Shown: positions 1 to 12,639 of the stretch, piece by piece
Position numbering within the stretch: the first letter of the stretch is position 1
Layout of the letters: every line of letters starts with the position of its first letter
Source of the DNA: Notamacropus eugenii
Lineage: Eukaryota; Chordata; Mammalia; Diprotodontia; Macropodidae
Assembly (NCBI RefSeq): GCF_028372415.1
Contig: NC_092875.1
Location: 53,570,271-53,634,270, forward strand
Direction of reading: 5' to 3'
Length of the DNA stretch: 64,000 nucleotides
The notes under the pieces: generated by a model
Database searches by the model: none
What the model saw: the letters and a program-made list of their open reading frames with translations, nothing else
Told to the model about the DNA's origin: nothing
Translations under genes and position numbers: made by a program

Positions 1-1265
1 AGTTGGAACACTTCACCTGGTGATTTTCCTCACTGAGTTACAGGCACAATCGCAGACAGAGGCAGGAAGACAGGTTCCAGGGATGTTGTTGAGGGGTATA
101 GGTCAAGGTGGGCACTGAGTTCTCTCGCAGTGCTTAGATTCAATGTGTCTGCAGCCTCAGGGGACTGGAGAAAAATGTTCCAGTGCTGGAATGCCATCAA
201 AGGGCAAAGCAAACAGATCTGAGCTATGGGCTTCAAGTGGGGAAAAGAAGGGTGAATGGGGGGAGGGGAGTTGTACAGGAGATAGATTTCCACTTAATGT
301 GAGGACATCCTTAAAATCAGAAACCCTGTGGTTGAGCAGGAGAAAGAAAAATCAACCTGCCAAGGACACTATAGAAGGGTTCTCTCCCTGCCAGAGAGAT
401 TACATTAGGTGAACATATCTCCACAGTGTCGAGCCCAGTACCTTGCCCATAGATAGAGTTCAGTAAATGCTACTTGATTGATCAATTCATCACTGAGGTT
501 CTGTGGATCCCTCTCACCTTACCTCAGTAGGCTACAGGAAATATATCCACCTCAACTCATCTCAGGATTCTTCACTTGGAAGACCAAGGACACATTGGGA
601 AGGGCAATTGGGTCCCCTGACCCAATGTCCTTCAATCTTGGTCCATAGCATGGGCTCAGTATTGGTCCCCGGCAACTGCAGTTTCTCCTCCAACTTGGAT
701 CCCCAAAGCACTGGACAAGTGTTTCTGGAGAGAACTCGGAATGCTGCAGCCCACTGGCTCAGGGATTTCTACAGGCTGCATTACCTGCACATGACAAGTA
801 AGGAGGATCCAAAGGTCTCAGTGGTTGGGAAGGGTTTGTGGAGGTAGCAGATGCTGAAGAGGGACTGAGAGATGGGAAGCAGGGCTTGAGGTGAGCAGAA
901 GCAGAAGGGAGGCACTTGACAAACTTGTACCCCAGAAAGTAGAGGTGACATCAAGACTTATGGGACTGAAACAGTGTTTGGCTATAAAGTTCCTTAGAAT
1001 ATAAGGCATAATGTTTAAATCACAGAGTTTCTTAGAACCTAGAAAGTTAAAGGTGGGAGAGTCTTTAGAAAGGATATTGTCAGAGGTTTGGGGGGGTGCA
1101 GTGAGCACTTAGAATCCAGGATGTCAGAGCTAGCAGGGTCCTTAGAACCCAGGATGTCAGGGGCTTACTGACTGGAAGTGTTTGTTTAGCCCAGTGAGGA
1201 CTCTGGGAGGCCGCTATGGAGCCCCCTGGCTTTAAAAACCCCGATGTTGGTTTTTTCCTCTCTAG

Positions 1266-2328
1266 ATCAGCATCTTTGTGAAAAGTTGCTGCAACTGGCT
1301 GCTGAAAATCTTGAGCTCAAATTAGTAAATGATTCACCAGGCCATTTAAAGTTTTGGAAGATGTGAAAATAAAGAGTGCCAAGGTAATATACATTGACAC
1401 AAACGTTTCCAAGAAAGGTCAGCTCCAATCATCCTTCTGGATCATTGATGAAGAGCACATGTACACTGGTAGTGCCAGCTTGGACTTCAGGTCACTAGGG
1501 CAGATGAAAGAACTTGGTGTCATCTTTTACAACTACAACTAGCTGGTCTTAGACTTCCAAACAACATTTGTCCTGTATAGCTGATTAAAATACAAGAGCA
1601 GAGCGCCTCCAACTTGGTCAAAGGAGTTGTATGGAGTGTATGACAAGCAAAAAAACATGGCAACTTCAGCTGAATGAAACAAAGTCTCAGGCATTTGTGT
1701 CGAATTCTCCTACATAGTCTGTTGCTCTAAAAATAGGAGCTTCGACAGAGATGCCATCTATAGTGTCACTGACGATGCGAAGGACTTGGGTTCATTGCTG
1801 TAAGGGATTATCTCCCTGGACTTACACAAGCACCAGAAGAACTTACTGGCCACATTTGGATGGGAAAAACAAGAGAAGCATTCGTTTTAGGAAGAGTTGA
1901 AGTTCGACTCGTCAGTTTCTGGAAAGAAACAGATCCCCTCATTGAACTTTATTTCATATCTAAAAGTATTTGCACTGAAATTGCTAACTACAGTTTGAAA
2001 GCTAACTTCTTGAATTTAGAAAGAGACAGTGCCTGCTCCTCAAAAGAACAATTCCTTTCCCAAGTGCAATAGAAAGAAATGTAAGGTAACTGATGGAGCA
2101 GCTACCATTGGGAATTTTGATTGGATAGGACATGATGTTACCCAGAATGCTGGCACAGGCCTTGTTTTCAACCAGGCAGAGGTGAAAAACAGCACAAGCA
2201 TCATCAGGCAACAGAAAGAGGTATTTGAAAGGGACTGGTATTCACTCCATGCCAAAAACTTTGAACCAACTAACAGTGACAAACTGAACAAATTGATAAC
2301 AAACAAGACTGCTACAGCCTACAAGTGA
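1266..2328 (+). pseudogene. PLD5: PLD5-like (inactive phospholipase D family) pseudogene, copy A
   Basis: The translated fragments follow the C-terminal two thirds of vertebrate PLD5 in order. They include the stretch with GQLQSSFWIIDEEHMYTGSA, then a SLGQMKELGVIFYN segment, a KNRSFD-IDAIYSV-like segment, a SFWKETDP segment, the GNFDWIGHDVTQNAGTG segment and a VFERDWYS...NKTATAYK end before TGA at 2,326-2,328. PLD5 is a single-pass membrane protein of the PLD family thought to be catalytically inactive. Several exons of the parent gene lie here without introns, so this is a processed or partly processed copy, truncated at its 5' end. Just before 1,266 there is a pyrimidine-rich run ending in TAG, like a retained intron end. 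It is broken: an in-frame TAG follows FYNYN at 1,540-1,542, another stop lies near 1,581, and frame changes occur after about 1,660. No function is expected. Confidence 0.88.
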
Positions 2329-3720
2329 GAATGAGCCCCTGAGTGCACAACATGAATGAAGAACCTAAGTGGATGGAAAGATAAACATTGCCTACCTACT
2401 AATAAGAAACTAGGGGAAGTGGGAAAGCAAAAAAAAAGTATTTTTTAAGGCATGATTTTTCTTTAAAAGAAAAAGTATTTTCTTTAAGGAAAATCGTGCA
2501 TCAAAAATTTTCTCTGAACCGCATCCAGTAATATCTCTTAAACTACATATATGTATGTACAGCTCTATGTACAATGATTAAAGACTTTTATATTTTTTAC
2601 TTCTGACAATGAATGTGGTTTCTGTTTAAAGGGTAGTTTTCAAGTTTTACATTTGACTTTAAAGACTTCAGTTCTCTTCGTGTTTCCTTGCCTGGTTATC
2701 AGCGCAAGATATGAGGAAGAAATGAAGGTGAGTTTTGTGATGCCACCTCAATATCTGGTGACTTGCAGAGGAGAGTGGGTATTTCACCTTAGAAGTGATC
2801 CCAGTAAGGGCACATCGATCACCCTCCATTCCTGCATCACCACACCATCGTCCAAGCCTTAGTAGTTTACTTTTATCTGTACATCCTCCAAAACTGTATG
2901 TAACAAATGCCATTGGGTCTTCTCACTCAATTGCTTCCAATACCATAGGTTTTATATTCTCTTCACCCCTTGTAAAATATTCTAATTCTAAGGATTCTGT
3001 CTAAATTCTATTATGTTCTTTTTCTACAATATTATTTCTTAGTACAGTATCTTTTCCAAATGCCTTATTCCTCTGAATGACTACACAAAGGAAATGGAAG
3101 TCTTCAATTTTCCCTTTCCAACTGTGCTTTTCTACTAAGCATTAGGTATCTTTGAACTGCAACCTTCTACATACTGAGCATTTTTGCCAGCTCTAAATGT
3201 CAAGTGGATTCCCTATTTGGCCAGAAAAAAATAATCACGACTCATTCCCAACAAGGTTAGGTGAAGTTAGATTTGGTTTGGGTTTGTTGGGCTTTGGATT
3301 GGGGGGGGAATGGAATCATTGTTTTACATTTTTATGGAATCTGGTATTGTGGAGGCAAGGCCTGTGTGGAACAGTTATTTTAGTTTGCTTAGAGTCATGA
3401 TGATGCTTTTGAGAGTAAGTCAACAAAAGTTTGTAGTAGTGTTCCTCTATGACACCAAACGATTTTCAAAGAAACGTAATTCTAAATCCATGCTTTTCAT
3501 ATTTTACTAATCATATTTTCCTAATCAAAAGGATGCTGATTGGGCTTGTTCTATACTCTTGTGTGTCTGTATTTCAGAAATATAGTATAGAGAGCCATAA
3601 ATATATTAGTTCAGTCTGTTGTCACATGAGAGAGGCATGGTCTAGTTTGAGCACATTGTTGGCTGCCAGGATGAAAACAGTGTCAGGGCTCCTCTTGGCT
3701 ACCTCTATAGCTGGAGACAA
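2329..3720. other. Flank of PLD5-like pseudogene, no gene seen
   Basis: AT-rich sequence after the pseudogene stop, shared with copy B (57,857-59,250). It may include former PLD5 3' UTR, because it continues without a recognisable poly(A) tail. No supported coding exon or RNA gene was seen. Confidence 0.5.
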
Positions 3721-3734
3721 TACTCATTCCCTCT

Positions 3735-3860
3735 TTGCCTCCAGTTTCCATTGGTAATGTAGGGACAGTAATGCCCACCTACCTCAGAGGGATGTTGTGA
3801 GGGTTAGGAAATATTTGCAAAGTCTTTTGAAATCAAAAGAGCTGATACAAAGGCAAGCAT
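3735..3860 (+). repeat. MIR-type SINE fragment
   Basis: The phrase running from a GGGACAGTAATGCCCACCTA-like start through GGGATGTTGTGAGGGTTAGG to AAAGTCTTTTGAAATC matches the 3' half of mammalian MIR-core SINEs. The same fragment sits at about 59,265-59,390 in copy B. Confidence 0.6.
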
Positions 3861-3915
3861 TATTACACATAAAATTTCCTTTTTTGGGCTGCACTACGTG
3901 ATATCCTTATGTAAT

Positions 3916-3967
3916 ACATATATATATATATATGTATACATATATATGTATGTATGTATGTATGTAT
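3916..3967. repeat. AT/GTAT microsatellite
   Basis: Alternating TA runs pass into repeated GTAT units. The same site in copy B was lost or replaced; a similar but separate TA/TG run lies at 58,036-58,072. Confidence 0.8.
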
Positions 3968-4449
3968 AAAGTTCTTCCTGCAGTGCTGTTGTAGGAAAAA
4001 ATCTCTTCAAAGCTGCAGATTTGGATGAAAAATCTCATGGAGACGTAAGAACCATGATGAAGCTTGAGTTATCATGGATGCTGGGTAAACATTTCATGGA
4101 ACATTTTGGCTCAGTATGTAGTAACATCAACATGGCAAACTGTGCTGGTCATTTTCTTTGAGAACAACACACCAATGTATTTTCAGAACATGACAAAGCT
4201 TTTTCACTGGCCATAATGCTTCTTTTTCACCCACTTCATTTTTACCGTGCCAGAAGAAGTAGAGATGCATGTCAGTTTTATCAGCTGGATCGTAGTAGTT
4301 AAGAACGCCTGATGATTTGTCTGACTTTCATAAACGTTTTGAGTTGTTTTAAAATAATGCTAGGTTGGATGTGCCAATCAGCTAGAAAATAATGCATGTG
4401 CTAAAATTCCATTTTTTAAAAAGAGTATTTTATTTTTGGAAGGTCAAAG

Positions 4450-4630
4450 CAAAAAGAACCCAGGATGTCAGAGCTTAGAGAGTAGCCTTAGCATTTGTGT
4501 CGCAGGTTTGATCTGGGAAGGGCATTGGGAACTCAACCTTGTCATAGTGCAATTGAGCAAACTGAGATCCACTGAGCAGACTTGACCTAGCCCAAAGCTG
4601 CAGAAAATGTCAGAGCTGGGAAAAAAATAA
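4450..4630 (+). repeat. Ancient mammalian interspersed repeat fragment
   Basis: This reads as an AACCCAGGATGTCAGAGC-type start, then an 'antisense-of-gene' type phrase with GAGCAAACTGAGATCCACTGAG and a CAGAGCTGGG end. That is the style of old MIR-like repeats widespread in marsupials. The family is not certain. Copy B has it at about 59,940-60,115. Confidence 0.45.
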
Positions 4631-5084
4631 TTAGACTTCCAGACCATCCCTACGCTCTCCCAGTCCCATACAAGGAGCTGGAGGTGTTCTCTGTTCAGGG
4701 CAGAACCTCATCACTTTCCAAGTGCCTTCTGAGAGTCCCAATGATGAAAGTTTCCCTCAGGGCAAGATGGAGGTCTCAAAGTGCTATAGACCTCACATAT
4801 CTTATCCCCTTCCAACTTTCCCTTCCATCTATTCCCCTGTGGCTGTTCAATCCTCTTTCGTTTAGAGACCATTTATGCAGCATCTCCAATGAAGTAATCT
4901 CTCCAATGCAATGAGAACATGATGGGTGTTTAATAAATGCTCATTCTTTTCTTTTTTAAAAATTTAATGTATTTTTGAAATACATTAATATTTGAAATAC
5001 AAAAAGTTACAAACTCTCTCACTCCTCCTCATTACCTACTGGAATAAGCTACAGATATGTAGATGTAAATATGGAAAACCATTC

Positions 5085-5300
5085 TGTGCATTCTTCTCTC
5101 CTCTCCCTTCCTCTCCCTATCCTTACCTTCTCTCCCCTCCTCTACTCTCGCTTGCCTCCCCTCTTCTGTCCTCTTCTGTCCTCTTCCCTTCCCTTCCCTT
5201 TTGTTTTCTCCTCTCCCTGACCCTCTGCTTCCCACTCCTCTCTTCTTTCTCTTTTTCATCTCTCCATCCCTCCCCTCCCTTCCTCTCCTCTCCTGGGGAT
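5085..5300. repeat. TCC/TCTC pyrimidine-rich tract
   Basis: About 200 bases almost purely C and T on the + strand. Long open frames across it on both strands are products of the low complexity. Copy B has the equivalent at 60,550-60,715. Confidence 0.9.
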
Positions 5301-6029
5301 CATGCCTGGAATTTCATACATACAGAGAACTCCAGTTAAGGAACTCCCTTTACCAATGTACATCAATATTTCCTTGTACCTTAAAGTCTTAGAGAGTGAC
5401 ATTGCGGGGTAAAGGGTCTTGTCCAGGGTGAAACAGAATCTTCCAGAGGCAGCTCGACTTGAACGCAGGTTCCCACTGTCTATAGCCAAGGCACTGATTG
5501 ATTGACCCCAGGTTCCCAGACTTACCTCTGAATTTCACCATCACCAGCCTGCCCTATGCCCAGGATTTGACACATTAGATTCTGCCAAGCAGCAAGGAAC
5601 AAAATTGGCAGCAAGGATGCAGTGAGCTTCTAGTCCCTTCCGTTGGCCTTCTTGGAAGAGCCACAGCCAGCAGCCAGGCTGGGATCTCCAAGCATGCCCT
5701 TCCCTGACCTCTCCCCCAGAGCATGGTCCACAGAGAGTTTTAGGAGAGTCCTAGGCAAACTCGATCCACTATGTTCCCTGGAGAATAAGTGGCAAGAAAT
5801 TGTGATCTACAGATGCTCTAAGAGGATGGGGTCAGGAGGGCAACGCACAGGACCTGTTGGGGGTAAGCAGGACATTCCCCCCCAAATTAGGTTTTCATTT
5901 AGTTTGACTGGACTTCTGATGTCATTGATAAGGAGATCTCTCAGGGAAGTGATTCCCTCTACCAAAGCAGGTCAGTGCTTCACCTACTACTTCTAGGAAG
6001 TGACCTATTACTTGAAGCAGCTCATGTGG

Positions 6030-6215
6030 CTAGTGTGCTGAGAGTGGAGTCAGGAAGAGACCTGACTTCCAATCCCATCTAAGAAACTTACTTGAGACCC
6101 CCATCAGGCCACTTGGCTACCTCTCCTCAGTTTCCTCCTCTGTCAGTGTGTGGAGTTGAACTTAATATGCTTGAGGGCCCTTTGCCGCTATAAATTTTGG
6201 ATACTAGGATTTCCT
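6030..6215 (+). repeat. MIR-core/tRNA-derived SINE
   Basis: The order of phrases (GTGCTGAGAGTGGAGTCAGG, a ...CTCAGTTTCCTCCTCTGTCA phrase, then a GGGCCCTTTGCCGCTATAAA end) follows marsupial SINEs with a MIR-like core. It is moderately diverged. Confidence 0.65.
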
Positions 6216-6288
6216 AGCTACATTACAATAAGAGACCTTGGGGATGCCCTAAGATTCAGTAAGGACTCTAGATGTGTTTGTCAGCATT

Positions 6289-6325
<37 letters not shown>

Positions 6326-6337
6326 GTGTGTGTGAAT
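6289..6337. repeat. (TG)n microsatellite
   Basis: About 24 TG units with a short GGGTGGG interruption. Confidence 0.95.
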
Positions 6338-6414
6338 GTATGTGAGGATGGGAGGAGAAGAGAGGAAAGTATCCCTATGAGATAAAGTTTTTGTGGTGGC
6401 CCCATCTTTGCAAA

Positions 6415-6595
6415 GATGACTATATTTGGAGCCAGAAGACCTGGGTTCAAATCCTAATGACATACGTGACCATCATCAAGTCCCCTCTATGGCCTTCAGT
6501 TTCCTCATCTGTAAAATGAACAAATGGGATCAGAGGGCCTCCAGTATCCCTCACAGTTCTACATTTGTGATCTCATGATTCAATAGGCTTGTCAG
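6415..6595 (+). repeat. MIR-core/tRNA-derived SINE
   Basis: It contains GGAGCCAGAAGACCTGGGTT, then CAGTTTCCTCATCTGTAAAA and a TCACAGTTCTACATTTGTGA end, which is the canonical order of this SINE group. Confidence 0.75.
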
Positions 6596-8820
6596 ACAGT
6601 GAGTGAGTGTGCATATATGAGAATATGTGGTCATAGTTGCATATATGCATCAGACTGGAGGAGTAGTTACTGTGAATGAGAGTGAGTGTAGAAAGTGGAA
6701 GTCAGTAGAATATGTGTTTATTCATAAATGAAGGAGGATGTATGTGCCTGAGTGAGAATTTGAGAGAGATTTCTGTGTCTTTGAGAGACAAACAAGACTA
6801 AGAAAATGAATAGTCCCTGACATATAGTAGGTGCTGAAGAAATTCTGTTGAATAGAATTGAAAGTGGAGAGGCAGAGTTGGAGAGAGAAGGAATCAGTCA
6901 TGGACATAGATAGAGACTCAGCAGTTGGAAAGAGAGGAAGATTGAAACAGAGATGGAGAAAGAGATAAGGACGAAGGGACAGGCCAAAATTGAGGCAGAA
7001 ACTGAGGTAGAGAAAGAGACAGAGAGAAAGAATGAATTTCCTTAGGAGAAAGTTCCAGATAGCCTATTTTCAGACTCTCCCTATTCCTCTCTTAATTAGT
7101 AGAGAGTTGTCTCAATGAGGCTCATGAACGAGGCCTGTTTGCCTTCATCCTATGCCTGGCTGGAGATTGGGGGTAGGGCCTGTGCAGAAATGTACAAAGC
7201 TAGCAGGGAGGACCATTTCCAGTAACCTGCGTTGCTGGTTGTGTTCCTAGAGTTCACCAGAGCTGCCTTCATGCCCCCTATGGGAAGCAAACGGGGTCCA
7301 AAGCTATGCACAAGAGGCTCTCAGCATGGGTCATGCCCCCATAACTACTGACCATCTTCTATTCCTCAATCCTGTACAAGTCACTACGTGCCTGCAGAAA
7401 ACAGAAGAAGATTATGATCCCCGAAGGCAGAAAATTCCTTAAGAATGGACTATCCAAAAGATGTAGCTAAGTGAACCCAGACACCATTCTGGAGCGGACT
7501 CAGTTTGGGCTGGAATAAACACTAGGCCTTCCCCATGATGGATTGGACAGAATACCAACTCTGCCTCTTTCTTATGATTTGCCCTGGTGTGGGTGACTCC
7601 TCTGGAGAGCTCACAGGAACTGAGGAGAGAGAAGTCACTCCCCTAGTGTCTAGTGTCCATTATACCTCCTCAGGGGTCATTACAGTTCCCTGGCAGTCTG
7701 CTAGGCCCTCACGTGTCCCATCCCTTTGCCAAAATTGAGGAATCCAATCATAGATGATGAAGGAAAAGCCCAGAGCTCATGTAGGTCCTGAATACTGTGA
7801 CTAAGGCTAAGTGACCAGATAAGCATTCCTGAAAGACCACAGGTCTAACAATTATGCACCACTGGAGTGTCCAGAAGGCAGTGGATGCATCGTTACCAGC
7901 AGCATTTCAATCTGAGATTCCCACAACCCCTGGCATCCTATCCAATAACCCTGCTCTCCCTTTCCCACTGTGACCTGCCATTGGGACATGAGCATCCACC
8001 TATCCCTATTTTCTAAGGGCTCTGCCTTGCCCAGCAGCTTCACATCACCCTTGCTCAAACTCCTACTCTGCTATTCCTCAGCAGCCTTCCACCTTGCCTC
8101 TTCCATCAATCCTATTAAGACTTCCCAACTGCTTTCTGTCTCACACAGCACTTTACTGTGATCAGCTCAGCAGGCTCCTACTGTGACCTCCAAAGCAATT
8201 TCCTTTCATCCTCCCACTATGACGTATCCAGCAGGTCCTCATGGCTATGACCTTCTATGAACTTCTTCTGTCACCAGCCTCATTGTCGGATCATCCCCAA
8301 ACCCTCCCTTTACCCTTATATTCAGGGCCATATCACGCTCTGACCTCCCACTTTCATCAAGGTTACCCTTTCCATCACTTCGGTCTTCTTTACTGGAGCT
8401 GTGTCAGTTTAGACAAGTTACCTTCATTCACCAGGTGAGTAAAATGAGAGATTTGAGCTAACGAAGCCAAAAAGAAAGATCCTCTCTAGCCCTGGCATTG
8501 TGTTAGCTTGTGAGGGAGATTCCACCCTCACTACCTCCCTTCCTCGAATTCTCTTCCATGCCTGAGTGACCTGCTACTCAGGGTAACATCATGGCCTCCC
8601 TAAGAAGACCTCAACTCTAATTGTTTCAACTGATTGCACCTTTTCCTTTGTCTTTTTGACCTTGGTGATTCTAGACTCTTCAGTGGGGAGGGGGGAGGAA
8701 ACTTAAAATGTTATCTCTACTTTTACTTTACAGAAGTGAAAACTGAAACTCAGTTGCTCATGATGATCATACACGTAGTAATCGTTCTAGGGTTTGAGCC
8801 AACATCTACCTAGACGAACC
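6596..8820. other. Intergenic, no gene seen
   Basis: Purine-rich around 6,880-7,040 with repeated GAGAnAGAG phrases. An AATAAA-type signal lies near 7,514 after unique-looking sequence (7,240-7,530), but no supported exon precedes it. The rest is unremarkable; short open frames here have no recognisable product. Confidence 0.5.
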
Positions 8821-8821
8821 T

Positions 8822-9062
8822 AGGGCAGCTTGGTGGTGCATTGTTTAGAGCACCAGGACTGGAGTCAGGAAGGCCTGAGTTCAACTATGGCTTCAGACAC
8901 TTATTAGCTGTGTGTTTCTGGGCAACTCACTTAGCCCTGTTCCCCTCAGTTTCCTTAGCTGTAAACGGAAATGGCAAAGCATTCTAGTATTTTGGGTAAG
9001 AAAATCCCAGGTGGGGTCATGAAGATTTTGACATGACTGAAATGAATGAACAACCTTTTACT
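8822..9062 (+). mobile_element. tRNA-derived marsupial SINE, full length
   Basis: It starts GGGCAGCTTGGTGGTGCATT, carries the box-like GAGTTCAA phrase and a CAGTTTCCTTAGCTGTAAAC core. It ends in the GGGGTCATGAAGATTTTGAC...ACTGAA...GAACAA tail typical of marsupial SINEs thought to use RTE-type LINE machinery. Family-level name is from memory. Confidence 0.85.
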
Positions 9063-10665
9063 CCACAGTCTAGCTCTCTTCCCAATATAATGCCCTCCAA
9101 CTTCACTTCAGTGCAGGAATCTCTCTTTCTATGGCCTCCTTGACAGAGGCTCACAAAGATTTTATTCATCAGAAACTCTCCAGGGTGAGGAGGAGAACTG
9201 GAAGAGCCATACCGACCAAGGCTTCCCCAACCCTGGAAGGGAAGAGAAAGAAAGGGTCCAGGAAGAGAGCCCCTCCTCCCATCCAGGGCCATAAGGAGAG
9301 CACTGCTAGGGAGAGGGGACATACTGAATTCCCAGGTAGATCCTCTATCCAAAGGCTGGGGAGGTAGAGGCCTGCATCCCAGGGGTATGTTCTGGGGTAG
9401 GAACCATGGCCACACAGGGGCACTGGTGGACAAATATTGCCCCTTCAGATATGACTCTTTCCTGCTCAGAGACGTGAGGAGAAGGAACAACACATTCAAG
9501 TGCACAAGCGGGAGTAGTTAGAGTCAAGGTCTAGTCAAATGGTAAGTAGCAACATGTTCTTTTAATCTGGAATTGACATGGAGGGAATTGATCTTCTTGG
9601 CTTCCATACCATAGGCTGAGAGCTGCCTCCAGACCAGGCACAGCTGCAGCCAGAGGCTGTCTTGTAATCCCTAGCCTTCCCTTACTCCCATCCCCACTCA
9701 TCTATCACCATCTTACCCACACAGTCAGGAGAGGAGTAATGAGGGTGTAGATTCTTCAGAACACTTTCCAGTGGCAAAGTTGGTGCTAACTGATCAAGAT
9801 ACTCGCATCTTCAGGGAATGGGTTTAGTTTCTTAAAAAAATGTTTATGCCCCTATCCCCTATTGAAAAACCAACCACAAATCCCTTGGAAGCAATATGCT
9901 GAGTCAAGCAGCACAATTTTCCACACAGACCAAATGTCTAGATGTGCACCTTATCTGTCACCTCTGTGAGGAGATGGATAGATAACCTGCTTCATAAGAG
10001 ATACTCTTTGGTGACTGTATGCATGAGAGTTCTTAAGGTCCCTCCCAGCTCCTTATCTTTATAATGTTGTCGTGTAAAATATAAATACTTCTGGTTCTGT
10101 TCAGTTGGGTCTGTCCATATATATCTCCCTGTGACCCTTTCGTGATTTCTTCCCGGGTAATCATATTTCCTGACATCCATTGGGCTGGAATTTGTTCAGA
10201 CATTCCTTTCACTGAGCCAGAAGGGCAATTGTGTCACCCCCAATAACCCAGAGTACACATGCATGCCAGCAAGTTGTGGCCTGGCTGCTATACTTCTGTG
10301 GATAGAAGGTGCCTCAGAACAGGGTTTGCTATTCTCCATCCAGACAGCCCTCCGATGAATTTACTTTGTGTATGAAAATTTGTGATTTTGAGAGGTTTCA
10401 ATAAAAGAAACATAGCCCAGTGGTCAAGATGAAAGAGAAAAAACTAGCTAGCAATTAGCCCTGAAATAAAAATTTCATGCTTCATGGATTGACATTTTGG
10501 TGGAAATCTCAGCAGAGATTTATTGATGTCTGTTCTCTGTGTTCTAAATCGTCCAGATTTGCAAACCTCAATTCAATTTCATAGGAATGCCTCCCAGGTC
10601 AGAATTCCCTATGGAATTTGTCCTAGATGTCAGAATTCCTGCTTTTAACTCTGCCCACATACAGA
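9063..10665. other. Intergenic, no gene seen
   Basis: The open frames on the - strand at 9,017-9,505 have no recognisable domain and overlap the SINE tail. Nothing else supported. Confidence 0.5.
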
Positions 10666-10666
10666 A

Positions 10667-10733
10667 CTACACACATACACACACACAGACACAGACACAC
10701 ACACCCATACACACACGCACACATACACACTCA
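10667..10733. repeat. (CA)n microsatellite
   Basis: An imperfect CA repeat with ACACAG and CCAT interruptions. Confidence 0.93.
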
Positions 10734-10914
10734 AGTAGAGGGAGGCACCATTTCTTAAACCACAAATTCTCCAAAGTATTTTGCTACTATGCGTCCAGGT
10801 CTGTGAGGATAGGGACTTCTAGAGTTTGAACTCTTAGTGCCTTTAGAGCAATTTCTTTGTTAAAAATACTATTTTATTTTTCTGAATTACATATTAACAT
10901 TCTCTTTTTAAATC

Positions 10915-11320
10915 TGACTTCTCATAATATACCATTCTCATAACAACTCTATAATGTGGGTGCCATTAAAGACATTTGCCAGATGTGGAAACTGGGGCCT
11001 CCTAAAGAGCTTAAGTAACTAAGCCAGCAAGTGAATATGTGAGGTGTGATTTGAATTGAGACCTCCCTGACTCAAAGTCCAGTGTGCTGATTCACTGCAC
11101 CACCTGTCTGCAACGGGTCTGTACATGGGAATGCTCCCAAGGGTTCTCTTCTGTGGAAAATCTTGAAAAGAGGCAGCCTTGAATCCTAGGAACTGGAAGG
11201 GACCTATTAACCCCCCCCCCACCAGAGGAACAAATTGAGGCCCAAAGACAGGAAAGGACCTGCCCTCAAGATCACAAAGCTAGTTAAGAGTCCAAAATAG
11301 AATAGAAGCCAAGTGCTCTG
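10915..11320 (+). repeat. Two adjacent old SINE-like fragments
   Basis: 10,915-11,115 reads like a MIR 3' part: TGGAAACTGGGGCCTCC, then AAGTAACTAAGCCAGCAAGT, then ATTCACTGCACCACCTG. 11,160-11,320 is another old fragment with a GGAACTGGAAGGGACC start and a GAGGCCCAAAGA phrase, split by a run of ten C residues. Confidence 0.6.
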
Positions 11321-12635
11321 CCTCCAAGGCCCACATTCCCATGGGAATCACAGAACTAGAAGTCACCTCAGAAGGCATCTAGTTGAATTCTTCAGCAATG
11401 CAGTGATCTCTCTCATTTCTGGGGAAAGGGTATGCTCCAGTTGGCTCACTTGTTCATTCAGCAAACATTTGTTAAAACCTTACTGCATGCACAGTTCTAT
11501 TTTGGATATGACTGGGGGCAGAGAGAAGACAGTATCTACTGAAACTCTCAAACTTTTCATGTTATGGACTCCTGTCAGTCTTGTGAAACTTGCAGATTGC
11601 CTTAAACAGATTGAACCCTCAGGACTTGCACCACAGAGCCCTGAGGAAGAGGGCTAGGGAAGGGGGATTGGGATTAGGGCCTATGTAATGTGCTGAGTTC
11701 AACATAGCTCTGCTCTCTTGAGTTGGTGCCATCTTTTGGGCACTCTGAGGGAGCCCTTTCTCCAGAAAGTCAATAAACGAACTCTTCTTCTTCCTAATAT
11801 CTCTGAGTCTCTGATTCACTGATAAGGGTCTCTGTATCCCACACATAGAGAAGCTTGTCATTTCCAAGAATTCTGAACCAATTCCTTTTGTAGAGATGTG
11901 GAATCTCTCACAATGAAAGTAACAGATACCCAGTTTCTCCAGGCTGCCCACCTGGAATATCCCACCTTGAGTTCTTTTAAAGGTGGACCATGCTCACAGT
12001 GCGTGTGAACAAATAGGCATCAACCCAGAATGAAATAATATCAAAGAGTCGATTTCTTTGTAGGGTTTGTGAATATTCTGGGTGGCAGAAGAAGAGGTTA
12101 ATAAAAGTTTTGTGAGCTTGTAAACTTTTTTCTTTGTTCACAAGGACAAGTGTATATGTAGCAAATCTGAGAACAAACTTGATGCATGCACAGTGAAAGG
12201 TAAGAAGCCCAAGGGCTGTAATAGCATTTACAAAATGTTTAAGCAACTAAAACTGGAGAAGGATATATACTGTTTCATGGACTTTTATATATGAGCAGAT
12301 GTAATAAGTGCACAGAATAAGGTATGTGTGAAATGAAATTTTATACTTATGGAAGAGGATTTCATACATGAAAGTCCAGAATCATCAAGGCCCTGAAATG
12401 TGCAGCAATGGGTCTGCATTTCCACACGGAGAGGAGTCCACATCCACACATAGGTAGGCATAGGTCTCTGTTCATATATAGGCATAGAAATGAAGAAAAA
12501 CTACTTGGGATGAAACCACCCTCACATGAACACTGCCATGTGCCCATCTCCACTTCTGTGGGTGCTTCCTCCAGGCAGCAGGCCCTGAGGGGCTAAGTCA
12601 TCACCCTCAGGGCCATACTCACTTTCTTGCTTCTC
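11321..12635. other. Intergenic, no gene seen
   Basis: A further old-repeat scrap lies near 11,345-11,400. The - strand frames at 11,619-12,246 have no recognisable product. Confidence 0.45.
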
Positions 12636-12639
12636 CCTG

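Larger units (their letters stand above)
1..5785 (+). repeat. Segmental duplication, left copy (A)
   Basis: This whole stretch reappears in the same orientation at about 55,540-62,475. Base 1 matches about 55,540 and the match can be followed by eye to about 5,785/62,473. It includes the PLD5-like pseudogene, its flanks, the pyrimidine tract and the shared phrases near 5,490 and 62,195. Most stretches look roughly 90% identical. Copy B carries about 1.3 kb that A lacks (around 60,790-61,370 and 61,510-62,180). Copy A may extend left of the window. The right border coincides with the start of the retroviral element in copy B, so the duplication could also continue beyond that insertion. Confidence 0.93.

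Noticed and set aside
143-412. 89-residue frame kept at the same length in both duplication copies (143-412 and 55,682-55,951)
   Set aside because: The two copies are recent relatives, so a shared open frame is expected by descent. No start context, splice signal or family supports coding. It would merit a look only if found in other species.
503-847. 114-residue frame upstream of the PLD5 pseudogene
   Set aside because: It is not part of PLD5 as I know it, and in copy B the frame is cut to 76 residues. No known domain.
7240-7530. Possible 3' terminal exon before an AATAAA-like signal
   Set aside because: Short frames end quickly, no acceptor or product is convincing, and single AATAAA signals are frequent by chance.
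9017-9505. 162-residue - strand open frame
   Set aside because: It overlaps a SINE tail and has a low-complexity Pro/Ser/Leu composition with no family resemblance.
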